From the NCBI RefSeq assembly GCF_000622145.1, contig NZ_JHWH01000013.1, positions 1-64,000 of the forward strand: a stretch of 64,000 nt of DNA, in the 5' to 3' direction. Below the pieces are notes generated by a model. That model had not been told where the DNA came from. It ran no database searches and was given only the letters and a program-made list of their open reading frames with translations. Source of the DNA: Paracoccus yeei ATCC BAA-599. GTDB taxonomy: Bacteria; Pseudomonadota; Alphaproteobacteria; Rhodobacterales; Rhodobacteraceae. Shown here one piece after another: positions 55,238-63,099 of the stretch. Positions within the stretch are counted from its first letter, which is position 1, and each line of letters opens with the position of its first letter. Position numbers and translations under genes: made by a program.

Positions 55238-56176
55238 ATGATCGATCCCCTGTCCGACATGTTTTCGCTCGTCGAGATAGAGAGCGCAAGATGCACGCGG
55301 TTCGAAGTCGGAGGCAGGTGGGCATTTCGCTTTCCGCCAAAGCCGGCGTTGAAATTCGTTGCCGTGCTAAGGGGCCGATGCTGGATAATTCTGCCGGGCG
55401 AAGCGCCGTTCGCGCTGGAAGCCGGTGACACCTTTCTGCTTGCAAACGCGCCCGCCTACGTAATCGCAAACGATCTTGCCAGCGAACCGGAGGACGGCCT
55501 CGCCTTCTTTGATTGGGAACACTCAAACATTGCTAGGTATGGCGGTTGCGAGACCGCATTAATTGGCGGCACCTTCTACCTATCGGGCGACAACGCCCAG
55601 TTGCTTGAGGCGCTTCCTCCATTTATCCACATCCCGAATAACGATCGCGCCGCCGGAGTCCTCAGCATGACGCTCGCGACCCTCGACGACGAACTGGGGG
55701 CAGGCTCCATCGGTTCGACGCTGATGACGCGGCGATTGGGCGATATTCTGCTGATACAGGCCTTGCGCGCCTATGTCGGTCGTGTCGGCTCCGACAATGC
55801 TGGTTGGATCGGGGCGCTCGGCAACCCTCGTATAGGGATGGCGATTAGCATGATCCACAATGCTCCCGGCCACCGCTGGACGGTCGGTGAGCTTTCCAGC
55901 CGCAGCGGTATGTCACGTTCGGCCTTCGCAAAGTATTTTCGTGATCTGGTTGGCATTCCGCCGCTCGACTACGTCACCAGATGGCGAATGCAAATCGCGC
56001 GCGAGGCACTTCGACGACGAGGAGCAACTGTAGCAAGCCTAGCCTCTAGCCTCGGCTATTCATCCGAAAGCGCTTTCGGCAACGCTTTCAAGCGCGTATT
56101 CGGCCGGCCCCCTAAACGCTATTGGCGCTTCGAAGCGTACGAACCGACACCGTCCAACCAGGAGCCTAAAGTGTAG
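55238..56176 (+). CDS. AraC family regulator with cupin_6 sensor domain
   Basis: 312 residues. The N-terminal cupin-type region (FPPKPALKFVAVLRGRCWII, then GDTFLLANAP) precedes a C-terminal AraC double HTH (about 215-300, WTVGELSSRSGMSRSAFAKY and VASLASSLGYSSESAFGNAF then KRVFGRPP). Regulators of this cupin_6 type often sit next to an SDR. The start at 55238 (MIDPLSDMFSLVE) matches the family N-terminus; upstream frames add a non-homologous stretch. Confidence 0.9.
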   Translation: MIDPLSDMFSLVEIESARCTRFEVGGRWAFRFPPKPALKFVAVLRGRCWIILPGEAPFALEAGDTFLLANAPAYVIANDLASEPEDGLAFFDWEHSNIARYGGCETALIGGTFYLSGDNAQLLEALPPFIHIPNNDRAAGVLSMTLATLDDELGAGSIGSTLMTRRLGDILLIQALRAYVGRVGSDNAGWIGALGNPRIGMAISMIHNAPGHRWTVGELSSRSGMSRSAFAKYFRDLVGIPPLDYVTRWRMQIAREALRRRGATVASLASSLGYSSESAFGNAFKRVFGRPPKRYWRFEAYEPTPSNQEPKV

Positions 56177-56225
56177 TTAGTGTATGCCGCCTCTATTGCT
56201 GGCCGTCCGGTCTGTCGCAATCTCT

Positions 56226-56361
56226 GGTAAGGTACTCGGCCGAGCGGTGCTCCTTGTTCTCGTAGTCGAGTTCGTAGCGCGGAACATCGAGGCCTTTTCA
56301 CGGAGAGATAGATCATCACGCGGCGCGGATTGGTGCCCTTGCGGAACAGGTAGAGCAGCAT
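56226..56361 (-). pseudogene. Glutathione S-transferase N-terminal fragment, frameshifted
   Basis: Starts MLLYLFRKGTNPRRVMIYLS, matching the intact GST at 52770 (KGTNPRRVIIYLNE). One extra A near 56300 shifts the frame; the next frame continues GLDVPRYELDYENKEHRSAE and YL. Homology stops after about 45 codons. It is a decayed duplicate or a second acquired copy, next to the VOC gene. Confidence 0.75.
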
Positions 56362-56377
56362 GACGACTCTCCGGCGG

Positions 56378-56785
56378 TCAGATCTGGGACGCAGGCGTAC
56401 CGGCCCGCAGCGGTGCGAAGATGTGTTTTTCAGCGAGCTCGGGCGTCCACTGGACGTATTCGACCACGCTGCCGTCAGCGTGTTGCATGTACATCATGCG
56501 TCCGGTGGGGACATCCTCGATGTCGCGCACAACAGATGCGCCGTTCGCCAAGAGCTTGCTCTTAGCGTCGTCGATGTTCTCCACGATCCAGGGGCCGAGG
56601 CTGCCGCGGATCGGTTCCAATTCGTCGTCAGTTCCGCCGACCGCAAGCACGTCGCCAATGCCAACGAGCGTCCAGGGATCGAAGTCGAGCCTGAAATGTG
56701 GCTCGGTGCCATGCACGGCCTTGAGTGTTGCCACGGTGCCTTCGAGGTCTGTCGTGAAGATGCGGGTGTAGGTTTTGAAGATCAT
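56378..56785 (-). CDS. VOC family (glyoxalase-like) protein
   Basis: 135 residues. Repeated beta-alpha-beta-beta-beta layout; TYTRIFTTDLEGTVATLKAV at the start and GRMMYMQHADGSVVEYVQW at the end, with conserved Glu in VVEYVQW as a metal ligand. The enzyme type is not clear. Its start overlaps the stop of the upstream hydrolase by ATGA, so both are in one operon, divergent from the TetR gene. Confidence 0.83.
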   Translation of the reverse strand: MIFKTYTRIFTTDLEGTVATLKAVHGTEPHFRLDFDPWTLVGIGDVLAVGGTDDELEPIRGSLGPWIVENIDDAKSKLLANGASVVRDIEDVPTGRMMYMQHADGSVVEYVQWTPELAEKHIFAPLRAGTPASQI

Positions 56786-57714
56786 GGCGTTGCCTTTCTG
56801 CTGGTGGTTATGGTCGAGAAGCCCGCCAATTCGCGGTTGAACCGAGCGGCGTCCTCGTAGAAGGGTGAGTGACCGCCCTCTGGGTAGATCGAAAGGTTCG
56901 ACCTAGGGTTCACGGCGAGCATGCGACGCGACATGTCCGGGAGCACGAGCGCGTCGCGTGCGCCATGGGTCAGCAGGATGCGCGGAACGTGCGCGAAGCC
57001 TTCATCCAGCCCGTTTGCCTCGATCTTTCCCAAACCCAGATGAACAGCCCGAGGGACCATGCCGTTGTAGGCGAGCATGCGATCAAGGTCGTTCTTATGC
57101 GGGGGGGTGGCGAAGCACAGCGATAGGAAGCGAGCGATCGCTTCCGACCGTATGTCCAACTCCGGTGAGGCAAGGCGGGCGCCCCAATATCCGGACTCCT
57201 CGGTGCGGAACTGCGGATCGAAAGACGTAACCGCATCGACGAGGTTGATGCCAGCCACGGCCCCGGCGCCATGGCGCCGCAGATAATGCCCGATCACCAG
57301 GCCGCCGAAAGACCAGCCGACGAGCACGACACGTTCCGAACCGGTTTGCTCGATCACGGCCGCGAGATCGTCGGCCCAGCGAGCGCCATCAGCATAGGCC
57401 TCGGGTTCAGCCGGCTTGTCGGAGTCGCCATGCCCCCGCAGATCGAACGTGATCAGGTGGTAGTACGCCAAATCCGAGACGATCTGCCGGTCCCACGAGA
57501 GTCGACTCTGGCTGAGCCCGTGGACGAAGATGATAGAGAGAGCCGACGCCGCGCCATAGCTCATGGCGGACAGGGTGAGGCCATCCTTGGTCTGGATGCC
57601 GATCGGTCGGCCGACTGGCTGCGCCGGGCCAGCGGCGAGGCCAGCAGCCGGGATCAGCGTGCTGATCGCCGCAACCGACATGGAGCCTGCCAGAAGTTCA
57701 CGTCTCGAGACCAT
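56782..57714 (-). CDS. Alpha/beta hydrolase with Tat-type signal
   Basis: 310 residues. SRRELLAGSM plus a hydrophobic stretch is a twin-arginine signal (about 3-25). IIFVHGLSQSRLSWD is the oxyanion region, GWSFGG the nucleophile elbow, and EGGHSPFYE the catalytic His. Likely a haloperoxidase/lactonase-type esterase exported to the periplasm. AAGGG precedes the ATG at 57714. It is divergent from the TetR gene over 74 bp. Confidence 0.88.
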   Translation of the reverse strand: MVSRRELLAGSMSVAAISTLIPAAGLAAGPAQPVGRPIGIQTKDGLTLSAMSYGAASALSIIFVHGLSQSRLSWDRQIVSDLAYYHLITFDLRGHGDSDKPAEPEAYADGARWADDLAAVIEQTGSERVVLVGWSFGGLVIGHYLRRHGAGAVAGINLVDAVTSFDPQFRTEESGYWGARLASPELDIRSEAIARFLSLCFATPPHKNDLDRMLAYNGMVPRAVHLGLGKIEANGLDEGFAHVPRILLTHGARDALVLPDMSRRMLAVNPRSNLSIYPEGGHSPFYEDAARFNRELAGFSTITTSRKATP

Positions 57715-57734
57715 TTGGACGCCCTTGTGTTGTT

Positions 57735-57746
57735 TAGTGATCGCTA
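57735..57746. promoter_or_regulatory. Candidate TetR operator half-palindrome
   Basis: TAGTGATCGCTA in the 74-bp gap between the hydrolase and TetR genes is a near palindrome (two mismatches), next to AT-rich TATATACATATG. TetR members normally bind such sites between divergent genes. Weak evidence. Confidence 0.35.
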
Positions 57747-57788
57747 TATACATATGCTAAGAACGGAATTCAGCAAGGGTAAATTTTA

Positions 57789-58409
57789 GTGACCAGTAAA
57801 AAAGGTAAGGGTGGTTCCGGCGGTCGACCCGCCGGCTTTGAACGTGAAGCTGCGGTGCGGACCGCCTTGGACCTGTTCTGGGCTCGCGGCTTTGAGGGCG
57901 TCTCAATCGCCGACCTGACGGCGGCGATTGGCGTAGCCCCACCGAGCCTCTATCATGCGTTCGGCAGCAAGGCCGGCCTGTTCGAGGAAGTAGTGACGCT
58001 CTATCAACGCGGTGAAGCAGGCCTTGACCTGGAGAAGCTGGCGGGCGCCGCGACGCTTAACGAGTGGGCTCGCGGCTTGTTGGAAGCGGCCGCAGAAAAC
58101 GTCACCAAGAGCGGCAGGGCGTGTCTGATCTCGAGCGGGATGATCGTGTCCCATCCTGACAATCGAGAGGTGGCCCAAACGCTGGCCGATCGCCGGGTAG
58201 CGTTCCGGCAGGCCATCGAGAAGAACCTCCGCCGTTGGTTGCCGGCAGCGGACACCCAGGAACTCGCTCGCTATCTGGCCACGGTCCTGCAGGGCCTTTC
58301 CATACAGGCGAGAGACGGCGCGACAATGGAGGAGCTTCGCCCCACGGTCGAGTTGGCCCTCTCAACGGTGGCCCAGCAGGAAGCGCGCGCGAGGACGGCG
58401 TTGGCCTAG
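57789..58409 (+). CDS. TetR/AcrR family transcriptional regulator
   Basis: 206 residues from a GTG start with AAGGGT about 9 nt upstream. The N-terminal HTH (ALDLFWARGFEGVSIADLTA, about 26-45, then GVAPPSLYHAFGSK) is canonical. A Gly/Lys-rich N-terminal tail (SKKGKGGSGGRPAG) precedes it. It probably represses the divergent hydrolase-VOC operon. Confidence 0.93.
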   Translation: MTSKKGKGGSGGRPAGFEREAAVRTALDLFWARGFEGVSIADLTAAIGVAPPSLYHAFGSKAGLFEEVVTLYQRGEAGLDLEKLAGAATLNEWARGLLEAAAENVTKSGRACLISSGMIVSHPDNREVAQTLADRRVAFRQAIEKNLRRWLPAADTQELARYLATVLQGLSIQARDGATMEELRPTVELALSTVAQQEARARTALA

Positions 58410-58544
58410 CCGCCCGAGGGCTGGTGAGCGTCGTCGCGCGCGAGCAAGACCCATGACGACATGGCCTGGATCAAACGAGTCGATGGCGTTTGGCGTCTCG
58501 CGCAGATACTCTCTGGTCAATGGAGCGCCTCCGTTGTCAAGCAG

Positions 58545-59453
58545 TTATGTCTGCCGCGCCGACCTGATGAAGTCGAGGAAAGCGCGCAGCGGCGGCGGTA
58601 CGAGCCGTCGGCCCGAGTAGTAGAGAAACGGCCCGGGAAAAGGGGTCCACCACTCGGGGAGGACGGGGACAAGGCGTCCAGCCTCGATGTGGGGCCGCAG
58701 CCAGTCCTCAAACAGCCCGATGATGCCGACACCAGCGATCGCGACGTCCACCGCAAGATCCATCGCGCCGCTGATGCTGACCGTAAGCGGACCCTTCGGT
58801 TCGATCCGAACTACCTCGTCGCCGCAATCGAGCTCCCACGGGCTGAACAGCGTTCCGTTACCGAACCGGCCGAGCAGGCATCGGTGTTGCAGCAGATCGC
58901 TGGGGCGCTCCGGCATCCCCGCTGCCGCAAGGTAGTCTGGCGCCGCGGCCATCGCGAACCGCTGGGTACGCGGCCCGATCGGGACCGCAATCATGTCCTG
59001 TTCCAGCTTTTCATCATAGCGGATTCCGGCATCGGCGCCGGCCGCGAGTACGTCGACAACGGTGTCTTCGGCGACGACCTCGACCTGAATGTCGGGGTAG
59101 AGGGCGAGGAACTCAGGAAGGAGGGACGGGAGGACGAGGCGTGCAACGCCCACCGGCACGTTGAGCCGAAGGGTACCCGCTGGCGTGTCGCGCAGGGCAT
59201 TGAGGCCGGCAAGCGCGGCGTTCACTTGCGTGAGAAGCGGAGCGAGTTGCTCGACCAAGCGGCCGCCCGCTTCCGTCGGAGAGACGCTGCGCGTGGTGCG
59301 GTGAAGCAGGCGTACTCCCAAACGATCCTCCAGTCGGCGCACAGTCTCGCTGAGCGTCGTCGGGCTGACGCCGAGCGCACGTCCTGCTTCTCGAAAGCCG
59401 CGCGCATTCGCGACGGCGACGAAAGCGGTGAGATCGTCGACATTAGCAGCCAT
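58545..59453 (-). CDS. LysR family transcriptional regulator (third on the island)
   Basis: 302 residues. HTH FREAGRALGVSPTTLSETVR (about 20-39). The C-terminal blocks HRC, WELDCGDEV and YYSGRRLVPPPLRAFLDFIR align with the LysR at 48712. It is divergent from the Cys-type alpha/beta hydrolase gene at 59573 over 119 bp and likely controls it. Confidence 0.92.
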   Translation of the reverse strand: MAANVDDLTAFVAVANARGFREAGRALGVSPTTLSETVRRLEDRLGVRLLHRTTRSVSPTEAGGRLVEQLAPLLTQVNAALAGLNALRDTPAGTLRLNVPVGVARLVLPSLLPEFLALYPDIQVEVVAEDTVVDVLAAGADAGIRYDEKLEQDMIAVPIGPRTQRFAMAAAPDYLAAAGMPERPSDLLQHRCLLGRFGNGTLFSPWELDCGDEVVRIEPKGPLTVSISGAMDLAVDVAIAGVGIIGLFEDWLRPHIEAGRLVPVLPEWWTPFPGPFLYYSGRRLVPPPLRAFLDFIRSARQT

Positions 59454-59572
59454 TGTCCAGTTATCCGTACAGCCTGTGTAGACTATGCCGGATTATCACC
59501 ATGATCGGCAAGGGCTATCTCTGAAGTCATCAGCAACCCGCCAAACAAGCTTAGCTCTGAAAGGACAGTATT

Positions 59573-60514
59573 ATGACTCAGACAAACGAAACCTCAGCAG
59601 CACACCCGACCCGCGCGGAGCTCGTCGCCGGCCTCGTCTCCGCTATGCAGAACCCGCCGCGTTCGCCGATCCTGCGTTCGCCGGCGGATGACGGCATCGC
59701 GTTCGAAGACATCTACTTCCCTGCCGCGGACGGCATCACGATCGAGGGCTGGTTCATCCCAGGCGACAACGACAAGCTGATTATCGCCAACCATCCGATC
59801 TGGGCCAATCGCTACGGCTTCCCAGGGCACCTGAAGCCTTACAGCGACGCCTGGGAGGCGAGCGGCAACAACATCGAAGTCAATTTTATGCCGGACTACA
59901 AGCACCTGCACGAGGCCGGCTACAACATTCTCGCCTATGACCTGCGCAACTTCGGCCAGAGCGCGGCTGGCAGTGGCGGGGTCATCGGCAACGGCATTCG
60001 CGAATACCGCGATGTCATTGGCTCGCTCCGCTACGTTCGCTCGCGATCGGACCTCAAAAATCTGAAGCTCGGGCTGCTCAGCCGCTGCTGCGGCATGAAC
60101 GCGACCATGGTCGCCATGTCGAAGCATCGCGAGGAGTTCGACGACGTGCGGGCGATCGTCGCGCCACAGCCGATCTCGCTCAGTTCCTTCTACCGCACGA
60201 TCCTTGGCCACATGGGCATGCCGGACGCCCTGCCGGAGGTCGCCGACGCTCTGCGCCGTGCGACCAGCATGGAGCTGAAGGACATGGACATGCCGCAGTA
60301 TGCATCCGCGGTGGATGTCCCGACGCTGCTACTTCAGGTCCGCGACGACACGCTGACGACGCCGGCTGATGTGCAGGCGATGTTTGACGCCATGCCGACC
60401 GACCAGAAGGACTTGATCTGGATCGACGGCACGAACCGGCGCTTCGACGGCTACAACTACCTGCCCAACAATCCCAAGCCCATGCTCGACTGGTTCGGTC
60501 GCTTCATCAACTGA
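59573..60514 (+). CDS. Alpha/beta hydrolase with a Cys in the nucleophile elbow
   Basis: 313 residues. The fold is read from FPAADGITIEGWFIP, AYDLRNFGQS and LLLQVRDDTLTTPADVQ. At the nucleophile elbow the sequence is LLSRCCGMN, so Cys172 replaces the usual Ser in G-x-S-x-G. Cys nucleophiles occur in dienelactone-hydrolase-like enzymes. AAAGGACAG precedes the ATG region. It is followed 55 bp later by a short ABM-like gene on the same strand. The substrate is unknown. Confidence 0.85.
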   Translation: MTQTNETSAAHPTRAELVAGLVSAMQNPPRSPILRSPADDGIAFEDIYFPAADGITIEGWFIPGDNDKLIIANHPIWANRYGFPGHLKPYSDAWEASGNNIEVNFMPDYKHLHEAGYNILAYDLRNFGQSAAGSGGVIGNGIREYRDVIGSLRYVRSRSDLKNLKLGLLSRCCGMNATMVAMSKHREEFDDVRAIVAPQPISLSSFYRTILGHMGMPDALPEVADALRRATSMELKDMDMPQYASAVDVPTLLLQVRDDTLTTPADVQAMFDAMPTDQKDLIWIDGTNRRFDGYNYLPNNPKPMLDWFGRFIN

Positions 60515-60569
60515 CGAACAGGGCGGGTCCGGCTGCGACCCGCCCGCCCAACTATAATTGGAGGACATC

Positions 60570-60755
60570 ATGTCCGAAGTCGAAAACACGCTCACAGTCG
60601 TACTCTGGGAAGCCAAGGCGAAGCCCGGGCGCGAGGCTGAAATGAAGGCGTTCCTAACCAGCGCGGTGACACCGTCACGCCACGATGTAGGCTGCTTCGA
60701 TTACGAACCGCACGAGGTGAAGGACGATCGCGTAGCAGAGCAGACTGTGCTATGA
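60570..60755 (+). CDS. Antibiotic biosynthesis monooxygenase domain protein, truncated at the island end
   Basis: 61 residues. VENTLTVVLWEAKAKPGREA, then FLTSAVTPSRHDVGCFDYEP and HEVKDDR follow the ABM domain to about two thirds of its length (normal about 95-105 residues). It then ends in VAEQTVL where family members continue with the YEQW strand. The break lies about 10 bp before a candidate integrase site and 230 bp before the right attachment repeat. Probably inactive. A ribosome site GGAGG is present. Confidence 0.7.
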   Translation: MSEVENTLTVVLWEAKAKPGREAEMKAFLTSAVTPSRHDVGCFDYEPHEVKDDRVAEQTVL

Positions 60756-60762
60756 GCTTCGT

Positions 60763-60775
60763 GACAGTACTTTCT
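60763..60775 (+). repeat. TGACaGTACTTTc motif near the right island end
   Basis: Differs from the left-end motif TGACGGTACTTTT at two positions. Its presence near the other end supports an integrase arm-site reading of the motif family. Confidence 0.5.
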
Positions 60776-60986
60776 TGGTTCGCTGTGAGAGCCATCCATG
60801 CGGTCGAAAATGGGTCTCAAGAGACGATCGACCTCGATAGATACCGAAACCACACAAAAAAATTTTCAAAAGAATTTCCCTTTAGAATCAAAATCATAGG
60901 ATTTTGACGGCCTGTGTCTCGGCGCTGGGGCCTGGAATGAAGATTTTATGCAGCAAAATCAGTCACTTGTGGAATGAAAAATATTA

Positions 60987-60999
60987 GAGTGGGAGTGAT
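60987..60999 (+). repeat. Right attachment repeat (attR)
   Basis: GAGTGGGAGTGAT, one mismatch to the guaA-end repeat GAGTGGGAATGAT at 45936-45948. It lies at the change from AT-rich island DNA to the high-GC HNH gene. Confidence 0.7.
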
Positions 61000-61005
61000 C
61001 TGCGG

Positions 61006-61599
61006 TCAGGCCGTCAGTTCGGCATCCCAGTAAAGATAGTCCATCCAGCTTTCGTGCAGGAAGTTGGGTGGAAAGCGCCGCCCGACGGCGTGCATCTCCT
61101 CGGGCGTGGGGCGGCGGGGGGCGCGGCGCAGGCGCATGCCGGAATTGCGCAGCGACTTGTTCGCCTTTTTCAGGTTGCATGGCGAGCAGGCCGCGACCAC
61201 GTTTTCCCAGCTGGTGATCCCCCCGCGCGAGCGCGGCACCACATGGTCAAAGGTCAACTCGCCTTTGGCGCCGCAGTACTGGCAGCGGAATTCGTCCCGC
61301 AGAAAAAGATTGAAGCGCGTGAATGCCACGCGCTTCTGGGGTTTGATGAAATCCTTCAGGACGACGACCGAGGGGATGCGTATGCTCTCCCGTTGGCTTC
61401 GCACCACCTCGTCATATTCGGCGATGATCTGGACCCGGTCCAGAAACACGGCCTTGATCGCCTCTTGCCAGGGCCAAAGCGACAGCGGGTAGTAACTGAG
61501 CGGCCGGAAATCGGCGTTCAGCACCAGCGCGGGGTGGTGGCGCAGGGCCGACGGCTCGCGCACGAATTGGGTTCGAAAATCACCGTGGTTGTCCAGCAT
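61006..61599 (-). CDS. HNH endonuclease
   Basis: 197 residues. Zinc ribbon Cys106 and Cys109 (CQYCG), His119 in LTFDHVVPRSRGG, and Cys138/Cys141 in ACSPCNLKK form the HNH motif. The N-terminal half (ALVLNADFRPLSYYPLSLW and VVLKDFIKP) is shared by a widespread bacterial HNH family of unclear role. The start at 61599 (MLDNHGDFRTQ) is chosen by family N-terminus. It is the first core gene right of the island. Confidence 0.9.
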   Translation of the reverse strand: MLDNHGDFRTQFVREPSALRHHPALVLNADFRPLSYYPLSLWPWQEAIKAVFLDRVQIIAEYDEVVRSQRESIRIPSVVVLKDFIKPQKRVAFTRFNLFLRDEFRCQYCGAKGELTFDHVVPRSRGGITSWENVVAACSPCNLKKANKSLRNSGMRLRRAPRRPTPEEMHAVGRRFPPNFLHESWMDYLYWDAELTA

Positions 61600-61769
61600 C
61601 GGCCCTCTGCCTCGTCTGCCAGGAACTGTCGGAATATCGTCAGGCCGACTATATATCGCGGCCTTCGGCTGACAAGTCCCCGAATATATGCCCCGACCGA
61701 CTAACCCCGGCGCGTGACATCGGCGTGACAGGACTGGCCGCCGGGGCCGAACCGTGACAGGATCGGGGC

Positions 61770-62192
61770 ATGGATCAGACACCGCCTCTGCTGGGAACGC
61801 TGGAAAGCGCGCTTTATGCCTTGGATCTGGAGGCCGCCGCCGCCTTCTGGACCGGGATCATCGGACTGAAGGAGATCGGCCGCGCGCCAGGCCGCCACGA
61901 CTTCTTTCGCTGCGGAGCACAGGTGCTGCTGGTCTTTGACCCGACCGCGACCATCCATCCGCCCAAGCCGGATGCCCGCCTGCCGGTGCCGCCGCACGGC
62001 GCAAAGGGCCAAGGGCACTTCTGCATGGCAGCCGAAGGCGCGCATCTCGACGCATGGCGCGCGCACCTTGAAGAACATGGTATTGAGATCGAGGCCGATT
62101 TCACATGGCCGCAGGGCGGGAGATCACTCTATTTCCGCGATCCGGCAGGAAACTCGATCGAGATTGCCGATCCTGGCATCTGGAGACGATGA
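61770..62192 (+). CDS. VOC family (glyoxalase-like) protein
   Basis: 140 residues. ESALYALDLEAAAAFWTGII starts the first module and SLYFRDPAGNSIEIADP ends the second with the conserved metal-site Glu. GHFCMAA supplies the central His. A lactoylglutathione-lyase-like fold; the substrate is not known. It is divergent from the HNH gene. Confidence 0.88.
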   Translation: MDQTPPLLGTLESALYALDLEAAAAFWTGIIGLKEIGRAPGRHDFFRCGAQVLLVFDPTATIHPPKPDARLPVPPHGAKGQGHFCMAAEGAHLDAWRAHLEEHGIEIEADFTWPQGGRSLYFRDPAGNSIEIADPGIWRR

Positions 62193-62255
62193 AGTCTCGA
62201 GGAAACCTGAACAACCATGTGATAATTCAGGTTTCATACCCAAAGGTTGGGGCTC

Positions 62256-62360
62256 TCAGCGGCGGGCGCGGGCCTCGATCCGCAGCGGCTCCGGGCGCCG
62301 GGTCATGAACCATGCCGAAACCGGCAGCAGGGCACCCAAGGTCATCCAGATCAAGGCCAT
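62256..62360 (-). CDS. 34-residue single-pass membrane protein
   Basis: Direct reading gives MALIWMTLGALLPVSAWFMT then RRPEPLRIEARARR: one hydrophobic helix and a strongly basic tail. GGGAG precedes the ATG by about 9 nt. The codon composition suits the host. Function unknown. Confidence 0.55.
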   Translation of the reverse strand: MALIWMTLGALLPVSAWFMTRRPEPLRIEARARR

Positions 62361-62436
62361 CGCGAAATCTCCCTAACTCTCCCTTAAGAAGTTAGGGCCT
62401 GTCTCGGCCACTTCAAGGCAAAAATCACGCCAATCG

Positions 62437-63099
62437 TCATGGCTGGGCGGCAAGCCGCTCTTTCAGGAAGGCCAGCGCCGCCGAAAGGCCGTCGGGCGAA
62501 ATGCCGTGCGGGGTGTTTCGCATGACATGGCCATAGACGGTGAAACCGGCCTGGGACAGGGCATCGCCCGCCAGCTGCATGCTTTCGAACGGCACGACCG
62601 GGTCCTGGTCGCCATGCAGCAGCAGGACGGGCGGCTTGACCCTTGCCTCGGCCGCCAGGGTCTCGGGCGACAGCAGGCGGCCGGAAAAGCCCACGACGCC
62701 CGCGACTTCGGCGTCGCGGCGGGGGGCCACGGCCAGCGCCATCATGGTGCCCTGCGAAAAGCCCACCAGCGCCAGCCGATCGGGCGCGATCCCCTCATCC
62801 GCCAATACCTTGTCGAGGAAGGCATTCAGGTCGTCGAAGGATTGCGCCATCGAGGCGCGGGCCTGCTTTTCGGACGAGCCATCCATCCAGGGGATCGGAA
62901 ACCACTGATAGCCCATGGGATTGTTCGCGCAGGGCTCGGGCGCGTCGGGGGCGTAAAAGGCGGTGCCGGGCAGATGCGGCGCCAGGGGATCGGCCAGCCC
63001 CAGCAGGTCGGCGCCGTCCGCGCCATAGCCGTGCAGAAAGACCACGACCGAACCGGCCTTGGCCGGACCCTTGCGTTTCGATGTCAATGCGCGCGTCAT
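62437..63099 (-). CDS. Phospholipase/carboxylesterase-family alpha/beta hydrolase
   Basis: 220 residues. VVVFLHGYGADGADLLGLAD at the start, nucleophile GFSQGTMMAL, acid in LLLHGDQDPVVPF, His in GHVMRNTPHGIS. This is the YpfH/carboxylesterase type acting on short acyl esters. It overlaps the AlkA-family gene upstream by ATGA. Confidence 0.92.
   Translation of the reverse strand: MTRALTSKRKGPAKAGSVVVFLHGYGADGADLLGLADPLAPHLPGTAFYAPDAPEPCANNPMGYQWFPIPWMDGSSEKQARASMAQSFDDLNAFLDKVLADEGIAPDRLALVGFSQGTMMALAVAPRRDAEVAGVVGFSGRLLSPETLAAEARVKPPVLLLHGDQDPVVPFESMQLAGDALSQAGFTVYGHVMRNTPHGISPDGLSAALAFLKERLAAQP

Larger units (their letters stand above)
45948..60999. mobile_element. Genomic island of about 15 kb integrated at the guaA 3' end
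   Basis: Bounded by the 13-bp near-repeat. It contains a P4-type integrase, an AlpA-like factor and cargo of regulators and small-molecule enzymes, some broken. Base composition is lower in G+C and more mixed than the flanks. No conjugation or replication genes are recognised, so it is a non-self-transmissible or decayed island. The right boundary sits just before an HNH endonuclease gene of core character. Confidence 0.75.
60756..61005. other. AT-rich right end of the island
   Basis: About 250 bp, clearly AT-richer than the flanks, with no gene. It holds a TGACaGTACTTTc motif at 60763 and the attR repeat at 60987-60999. The HNH gene stop follows immediately. Confidence 0.6.
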
